A stretch of DNA of 64,000 nt from Bradyrhizobium sp. CCGE-LA001 (GTDB lineage: Bacteria; Pseudomonadota; Alphaproteobacteria; Rhizobiales; Xanthobacteraceae). Shown piece after piece: positions 59,536 to 64,000 of the stretch. Positions within the stretch are counted from its first letter, which is position 1; every line of letters begins with the position of its first letter. Where the stretch lies: the NCBI RefSeq assembly GCF_000296215.2, contig NZ_CP013949.1, forward strand, positions 1,605,501 through 1,669,500, written 5' to 3'. Both the position numbers and the translations under genes were made by a program. The notes beneath the pieces are model-generated. The model was given only the letters and a program-made list of their open reading frames with translations, had not been told where the DNA came from and did not search any database.

Positions 59536-59645
59536 GAAAAATCTCCCTGAAATTGCTCTCCGCTTCTCGGTGGAGCGGAGTTGAAACGCGAGAACGACGC
59601 CCGAAGCGGACTTGCGGACGGCGATCGTCGCTGCCAGACTTGCAA

Positions 59646-59661
59646 ACGAACGATCGTTCGT
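59646..59661. promoter_or_regulatory. TetR operator 1, perfect 16-bp palindrome
   Basis: ACGAACGA followed by its exact reverse complement TCGTTCGT. It shares the 14-bp core CGAACGATCGTTCG with operator 2, whose centre is 27 bases away. It lies in the spacer between the ABC binding-protein gene and the TetR gene. Confidence 0.85.
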
Positions 59662-59665
59662 ACGG

Positions 59666-59695
59666 TTGACTAGCGAACGATCGTTCGTTAGTCAA
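59666..59695. promoter_or_regulatory. TetR operator 2, 30-bp near-perfect palindrome
   Basis: The core CGAACGATCGTTCG (59674-59687) is flanked by TTGACTA (59666-59672) and its complement TAGTCAA (59689-59695), with only the G/T pair at 59673/59688 unmatched. TTGACT could serve as a -35 element on either strand. The site ends five bases before the TetR ATG, so it should control the regulator's own expression. Confidence 0.85.
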
Positions 59696-59700
59696 GTCGC

Positions 59701-60399
59701 ATGGCTGTTCACACCTCCAGCGCCACGGACGCGGCTGCGCCCACGACCCGTGATCGCATCCTCGCCGAGGCGCTCGATCTGTTCGCGCAGAGCGGTTATG
59801 GCGGCGCCTCGATGCGCGAGCTGGCGCGCCGCGTCGGCATCCGCGAGAGCAGCCTCTATAATCACTTCTCCGGAAAGGCCGCGATCCTCGAAGCCATCGT
59901 GTCCGAGCATGGCCCGGCCAGCTCGGCGAGCCGGCTGGAGGAGCCGCGCTACAAGCAGCTCGCGCGCCAGCCCGCCGCGTTCTGCCGTCAGTTCGCGCTG
60001 GATCTCGTCGAGCAATGGTCCGATCCGCGCGAGCACCAGTTCCAGAAGGTCATCACTGCCGAGCGCAACCGCGTGCCCGGCATCCGCGCCAAATTCGCCG
60101 ATCATTTCTACGCGCGCGAGCAGAGCATGATGACGGACTATTTTCGCGGTTTCGCGCTCGCCGGCCTGATCTCGACGCCCGATCCGCGCGAGACCGCGCG
60201 GCTGTTCGCCGCCGGCCTCATCTACATTCGGCTAGAGCATTACGTGATGGGCGCGGCGCCCTCGCCGCGGCCGAAGGTGATCGAGGCGATCGACCGCTAT
60301 CTCGCCTTCTTCCTGTCGCTGATCGCGGCAGGCAACGAGGCCGACAACAAGAAACGAAAGCCCAAGGGAGAGAACCGTGGCAAGGCTGCCCCTGATTGA
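59701..60399 (+). CDS. TetR-family regulator of the divergent catabolic cluster
   Basis: A 232-residue repressor. The HTH is TRDRILAEALDLFAQSGYGG, then SMRELARRVGIRESSLYNHF and SGKAAILEAIV (about residues 15-72). The C-terminal ligand domain ends in a Lys/Arg-rich tail. No ribosome site precedes the ATG at 59701, and operator 2 stops five bases before it, so the message may be leaderless. The next gene's GTG starts 23 bases before its stop, so they are co-transcribed. Confidence 0.92.
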   Translation: MAVHTSSATDAAAPTTRDRILAEALDLFAQSGYGGASMRELARRVGIRESSLYNHFSGKAAILEAIVSEHGPASSASRLEEPRYKQLARQPAAFCRQFALDLVEQWSDPREHQFQKVITAERNRVPGIRAKFADHFYAREQSMMTDYFRGFALAGLISTPDPRETARLFAAGLIYIRLEHYVMGAAPSPRPKVIEAIDRYLAFFLSLIAAGNEADNKKRKPKGENRGKAAPD

Positions 60400-60937
60400 T
60401 CCGGAGACGACGAGCGGCGACATCCGCGCCTCTTTCGACCGCATGCCAGTCAAGCTCAACATCTTCCGAATGATGGCCCATGCCGAAGCCAACATGATCC
60501 CGGCGATGCGACTCGGCAATTCGATCCTGCACAAGCAAAAGCTCTCTGCCGTCAATCGCGAGCTCCTGATTCTGCAGGCGGCGCAGCTGGAGGGCGGCGC
60601 CTATGAATGGCGCCAGCACGTGCCGATCGCGCTCGGCGTCGGCTGCACGCAAGCCCAGATCGATGCCGTCGAGCGCGCGGATTACGATGCCCCAGCACTC
60701 AGCGAGGCCGAGCGCGCGCTGCTGAAATTGGGCCGCGAGGTCGTCGAGAACGTCCGCGTCCCCGAGACAACGTTCACTGCTGCGCGAAAACATTTCAGCG
60801 ACCAGGAGATCGTGGAGTCCATCGTCGCGCTCGGCTTCTACATGATGATGGCGCGGCTCACCGAGGCGACCGAGACCGATCTCGATCCCGCCGCCGGCAT
60901 GAAGGTCTATGACGGCGGCAAGAAGCAGGGCGGCTGA
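60377..60937 (+). CDS. carboxymuconolactone decarboxylase/AhpD-family protein
   Basis: A 186-residue all-helical protein starting at the GTG at 60377 (GGGAG seven to eleven bases upstream). The family pattern NRELLILQAAQLEGGAYEWR then QH (E...YxW..H) is present, but the redox CxxC of AhpD is absent, so a decarboxylase or lactone-handling role is likelier than peroxidase. Its C-terminal half YMMMARLTEATETDLD is typical of the subgroup found in aromatic-degradation clusters. It overlaps the TetR gene. Confidence 0.87.
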   Translation: MARLPLIDPETTSGDIRASFDRMPVKLNIFRMMAHAEANMIPAMRLGNSILHKQKLSAVNRELLILQAAQLEGGAYEWRQHVPIALGVGCTQAQIDAVERADYDAPALSEAERALLKLGREVVENVRVPETTFTAARKHFSDQEIVESIVALGFYMMMARLTEATETDLDPAAGMKVYDGGKKQGG

Positions 60938-60938
60938 G

Positions 60939-61784
60939 ATGACGGAAACCGAAACCAAGCCGGAGCGCTACGTCCGTCCGCCCAGCGCGGAGTCCCTGGG
61001 CGAGGCGCCGGGCAGGGGCCGCCTGAAAGGCCGCCGCATCCTGATCGTCGGCGGCGGCCAGCGCGTGTTCGATGCCGCCACCGATCCGATCGGCAACGGC
61101 CGCGCCATGAGCATCCTCTGTGCCCGCGAAGGCGCAAAGGTCGCGGTGGCCGATCTCAACCGAACCTCGGCCGAGCAGACGGTGAAGCGCATCACCGATG
61201 AAGGCGGCGAGGGCTTTGCCATCACAGCCGACGTGACGAGCGAAGCCGACGTCCAGCACATGATCGAGGAAGCTCATCGCGCCATGGGCGGGCTCGACGG
61301 CATGGTGCTGAACATCGGCACCTTCGGCAAGGTCGGGCTCGATAATGTCAGTCCCGAGGAGTGGAACAGGATCTACGACGTCAACGTCCGCGGTCCGATG
61401 CTGTGCTGCCGCGCCGCGTTGCCGAAATTCGACGATGGCGGCGCCATCGTCTTCATCTCCTCTATCGCGGCGCTGAAGGCGGGATCGCAGATGGCGGTGT
61501 ATGATTCCTCGAAAGCCGCGCTCGGCGGCCTGATGCGCAACATCGCCCATCATGGCGCGCGCCGCGGAATCCGCGCCAACCTCGTCTATCCCGGCCTCGT
61601 CGACACCCCCAACGGCCGCGAAGCCGGCGCCGGCCGCCCCTCGCGCGGCAAGGGCCATATCCCTTTCGGCCGCCAGGCCACCGCCTGGGAGATCGCCTAT
61701 GCCGTGCTGTTCTTCCTCTCGGACGAAAGCGTCTACGTCACCGCCCAGACGCTCGCGGTGGATAGCGGCCTCAGTGGGATGTGA
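60939..61784 (+). CDS. short-chain dehydrogenase/reductase
   Basis: A 281-residue SDR from the ATG at 60939, one base after the previous stop. The nucleotide motif is unusual: ILIVGGGQRVFD with a following DPIGNGRAM rather than GxxxGxG. Asp in VAVADLNRTSA favours NAD. VFISSIAALKAG and the YDSSKAALGG active site give Ser, Tyr and Lys. The end AVDSGLSGM is typical. It is probably an alcohol-oxidising step of the TetR-controlled pathway. Confidence 0.88.
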   Translation: MTETETKPERYVRPPSAESLGEAPGRGRLKGRRILIVGGGQRVFDAATDPIGNGRAMSILCAREGAKVAVADLNRTSAEQTVKRITDEGGEGFAITADVTSEADVQHMIEEAHRAMGGLDGMVLNIGTFGKVGLDNVSPEEWNRIYDVNVRGPMLCCRAALPKFDDGGAIVFISSIAALKAGSQMAVYDSSKAALGGLMRNIAHHGARRGIRANLVYPGLVDTPNGREAGAGRPSRGKGHIPFGRQATAWEIAYAVLFFLSDESVYVTAQTLAVDSGLSGM

Positions 61785-61817
61785 GGCGTAGCGCGGTTCA
61801 CGGCCATAGACCACCGT

Positions 61818-61923
61818 CGTCATTCCGGGGCGCGCGCAGCGCGAACCCGGAATCCATGGAGCAGCAGGGTTGGTGGACGGATGGATTCCGGGCTCGCGAC
61901 TTTCGTCGCGCCCCGGAATGACG
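61818..61923. repeat. dispersed palindromic repeat, family C
   Basis: The ends CGTCATTCCGGGGCGCG and CGCGCCCCGGAATGACG are exact inverted copies, with inner GGAATCCATGGA / GATGGATTCC. It is 106 bp, between the SDR and hutD genes. It is a third palindrome family, distinct from A and B but with the same CGTCAT...ATGACG termini. Confidence 0.85.
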
Positions 61924-62001
61924 CTGCCGCGTATTGCGCTTGGCTCCACCCGGGCTACAACGCTGGTCGATACTCCGGCGTTTTCCAGGCGGTTCGAACC
62001 C

Positions 62002-62586
62002 ATGAAAACCACATTGCTCCACCCCGAGAACTACACCCGCTCGCCTTGGAAGAATGGCGGCGGCATCTTCACCGACATCGCCGATGCCCATCGGGCAGGT
62101 AGCCCGGTGAAGGATTGGGACAGCCTGCTCTGGCGGTTTGCCTCGACGCCGATCGTGTCGCCCGGTCCGTTCTCCTACATGCCAGGCATCGACCGCCTGC
62201 AGATGGTCGTCGGCGGACGCGGGCTGGTGCTGAAATCGCCGGCGCAGGAGTTCGACGAACGTGAACCTTTTACGACGGTGCGCTTCACCGGCGAGATGGA
62301 GATCGTCACCGCGCTCGAGGCCGGTCCGGTCGAGGTGGTGAATCTGATGGCGCGGCGCGGGGCGGCGGAGATCGCGCTCGAAGCGCTCCGGGAGCCCGGC
62401 CAGCGACCGCTTGCCGCGGGTACGCATCTCGTCTACGCCGCGCGCGGCGATTGCCAGATCCGTCTTGGCAGCGAGGATTTTGCGATTCCCCGCGAAGGCA
62501 CGCTGAAGGCCGAACTCACCGAGCCGTCGAAGCTTGCGCTCGTCGCGGGCCTGGCCGTGCTGGCCTCGATCCGCATCGTCGGCTAG
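62002..62586 (+). CDS. hutD: HutD-family protein
   Basis: A 194-residue bicupin-like protein starting at the ATG at 62002 (MKTTLLHPENYTRSPWKNGG). The N-terminal SPWKNGGG and FSYMPGIDRLQMVVGGRGL, and later FTGEMEIVTALEAGPVEVVN, match the HutD family, which in other bacteria accompanies histidine utilisation genes and seems to limit pathway flux. No other hut gene is in the window, so here it stands alone. Confidence 0.85.
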   Translation: MKTTLLHPENYTRSPWKNGGGIFTDIADAHRAGSPVKDWDSLLWRFASTPIVSPGPFSYMPGIDRLQMVVGGRGLVLKSPAQEFDEREPFTTVRFTGEMEIVTALEAGPVEVVNLMARRGAAEIALEALREPGQRPLAAGTHLVYAARGDCQIRLGSEDFAIPREGTLKAELTEPSKLALVAGLAVLASIRIVG

Positions 62587-62691
62587 AAACCCCGCCAAAC
62601 TGCGTACAAGCCCGGCAATCGGGCAGGTTGACGCGGCAACGCCGGAGCACGATATCTGCCCCGATGCAGACCGCCGCTCGAGAGGCAGGAC

Positions 62692-63888
62692 ATGAACGCG
62701 CTATCAGACCATCCCGCCTCCGCTACGCCTGCCGATGGCGTGATCGACTGGCTGACCAATGGCACGCGCGACGAGCGCTTCATCGACAACATCTTCGCGC
62801 AGATGTGCATCCGCCTCCAGCAGGCGGGCATCCCGCTCAAGCGGTCGACGCTTCACGTGATGATCCATCATCCGCAATGGCTGGGCGCCCGCATGATGTG
62901 GTCCAACGGCAAGAGCGAGGCGGAGATCACGCTCGCCGACTATAATGTTCGCGAGCGGTCCGAATATATCGGCAGCGCCGCCAACGAGATCCATGACGGC
63001 GCCGACGAGGTGCGCGAAAAGCTCGAACAGGATTCCTCGCTGGGCCGCAAGCACGCCCTCTATGACGACATGCGGTCGCTGGGCATGACCGATTATGTGG
63101 CCTGGCCGATGTTCCACACGCTCGGCAAGCGCCACGTCGTGACCTTTGCCACTGACCGCCCCGGCGGTTTCGAGGATGCCCACATCGCCGGCCTGAAGAA
63201 GCTGCTGCCGGTGCTGGCGCTGGTCAGCGAAATCCGCATCAAGAACCGCCTGGCGCGTACGCTGCTCGAGACCTATGTCGGCTCCCATGCCGGCGAACTG
63301 ATCCTCGCCGGCGCCACAAGGCGCGGGACCGGTACGACGGTGCGCGCAGCGATCATGATCTGCGACCTCCGGGATTTCACCAAGATCTCCGACAATTGGC
63401 CGCGCGACGACGTCATCGATCTGCTCAACGACTATTTCGACGCGATGTCCGAGCCGATCGCGCGGCACGGCGGCGAGATCCTCAAATTCATCGGCGACGG
63501 CCTGCTTGCGATCTTCCCGCTGAGCCAGCCCAATGCCTGCGCCAATTTGCTCCATGCCGTGACCGAGGCGCGCCAGGCCATGGCAGCGCTGAACGAGCGT
63601 AACAACGGCACGGGCCGCGCGCCGCTCAATTACGGCATCGGCGTCCATGTCGGCGACGTCATGTACGGCAATATCGGATCGTCGAGCCGGCTCGACTTCA
63701 CCGTGATCGGCCCCGCCGTCAACATGGCCTCCCGCCTCGAGGCGCTGACCAAGACGATCGGCAAGAAGGTGCTGCTGTCGCGCGATTTCGCCGCGCTGGT
63801 GGAGAAGGAGTTCGCGCTGGACCATGTCGGCCGGCACGAGGTGCGCGGCTTCAGCGAGCCGATCGAGCTGTTTGCTTATCCGGGCTGA
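62692..63888 (+). CDS. class III adenylate/guanylate cyclase
   Basis: A 398-residue protein. Residues about 1-200 form an N-terminal sensory part without a clear family; the motif ERFIDNIFAQMCIRLQQAGI and the following LHVMIHHPQWLG segment recur in a subset of rhizobial cyclases. The C-terminal catalytic domain (about 215-395) has metal aspartates in MICDLRDFTKI and FIGDGLLAIF, and LDFTVIGPAVNMASRLEAL, which carries the base-recognition and transition-state residues. It has no membrane segment, so it is a soluble cAMP (or cGMP) synthase. AGAGGCAGG precedes the ATG. Confidence 0.9.
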   Translation: MNALSDHPASATPADGVIDWLTNGTRDERFIDNIFAQMCIRLQQAGIPLKRSTLHVMIHHPQWLGARMMWSNGKSEAEITLADYNVRERSEYIGSAANEIHDGADEVREKLEQDSSLGRKHALYDDMRSLGMTDYVAWPMFHTLGKRHVVTFATDRPGGFEDAHIAGLKKLLPVLALVSEIRIKNRLARTLLETYVGSHAGELILAGATRRGTGTTVRAAIMICDLRDFTKISDNWPRDDVIDLLNDYFDAMSEPIARHGGEILKFIGDGLLAIFPLSQPNACANLLHAVTEARQAMAALNERNNGTGRAPLNYGIGVHVGDVMYGNIGSSSRLDFTVIGPAVNMASRLEALTKTIGKKVLLSRDFAALVEKEFALDHVGRHEVRGFSEPIELFAYPG

Positions 63889-63921
63889 GTAGCGGACGGC
63901 TGCCGAACGCGTCGCCGGGGT

Positions 63922-64000
63922 CTACTTGCTTTTCGTACCGGGGGCGTTCGGCTCGGCCTGCTGGCCGCCCTGGGTTTGCCTGGCGGGGTCGTTGTCGCCC
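63922..64000 (-). CDS. 3' end of a minus-strand gene cut by the window edge
   Basis: Reading the minus strand from the right edge, one frame stays open for 25 codons (hydrophilic, Gln/Pro/Gly-rich, ending NAPGTKSK) and stops at TAG at 63924-63922. The composition looks like the unstructured tail of a real protein, but 79 bases cannot show which family. Confidence 0.4.
   Translation of the reverse strand, partial: GDNDPARQTQGGQQAEPNAPGTKSK

Noticed and set aside
1..64000. tRNA genes, rRNA, CRISPR arrays, transposases
   Set aside because: I looked for TPsiC-arm GGTTCGA...-type cloverleafs, regularly spaced repeats and DDE-type proteins and found none that hold up.

Overview
The window is a 64 kb stretch of GC-rich chromosome from an alphaproteobacterium, most likely Bradyrhizobium. 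This rests on the overall gene content, several dispersed intergenic palindrome families that I associate with Bradyrhizobium, a RIME-like rhizobial palindrome, GGAAC/CGTT (EcfG-type) and TTAA-N7-TTAA (CtrA-type) promoter signals, and codon use. I see no rRNA, tRNA, CRISPR array, transposase or integrase.

Layout. 1-2050: the end of an AraC regulator and an NDH-2-like flavoprotein. 2212-5116: a less typical segment with two hypothetical genes and a four-gene unit (two small CPxC membrane proteins, an ECF sigma factor, an isoprenylcysteine-methyltransferase-like enzyme). 5623-8446: a small stress-type membrane protein and flhA, with CtrA-like and palindromic control sites. 8618-13003: a six-gene minus-strand copper-handling operon (His-rich exported protein, lipoprotein, TolC-like protein, multicopper oxidase, cupredoxin, CusF-like protein). 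13154-19116: an MFS carrier, a TetR regulator and a three-subunit molybdenum hydroxylase of PaoABC type. 19190-29929: amine and amino-acid catabolism (two cupin-HTH regulators, omega-aminotransferase, dadA, a polar amino-acid ABC importer, an amine-oxidase-like flavoprotein, gamma-glutamyltransferase, enoyl-CoA hydratase). 30056-34808: small stress-type proteins, a sorbosone-dehydrogenase/cytochrome c fusion, an SMP-30-like protein and an acetylpolyamine-amidohydrolase-like protein.

34973-43692 is an uncharacterised nonribosomal peptide cluster: a flavin monooxygenase, a Sfp-type phosphopantetheinyl transferase and a 2154-residue synthetase ordered acyl-ligase-PCP-C-A-PCP-C, ending in a condensation domain. 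43829-48089 holds a giant SAM/cyclase/ATPase/TPR signalling protein and a PCMT-like methyltransferase. 48184-53040 is a polysaccharide module (DUF6492, GH10 enzyme, GT4 glycosyltransferase, flippase). 53294-55692 has an L,D-transpeptidase with a second, cysteine-less half, and a methyltransferase. 55784-61784 is a divergent catabolic cluster around a TetR gene with two strong palindromic operators. 62002-63888 has hutD and a class III cyclase; the 3' end of one further minus-strand gene enters at the right edge.

Working together: the copper genes form one oxidation/sequestration/export unit. The 19-35 kb block looks like uptake and deamination of amines, beta-alanine-type and D-amino acids. 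The NRPS, its PPTase and the monooxygenase probably make one small molecule. Functions are assigned from motifs read by eye; no database search was run.
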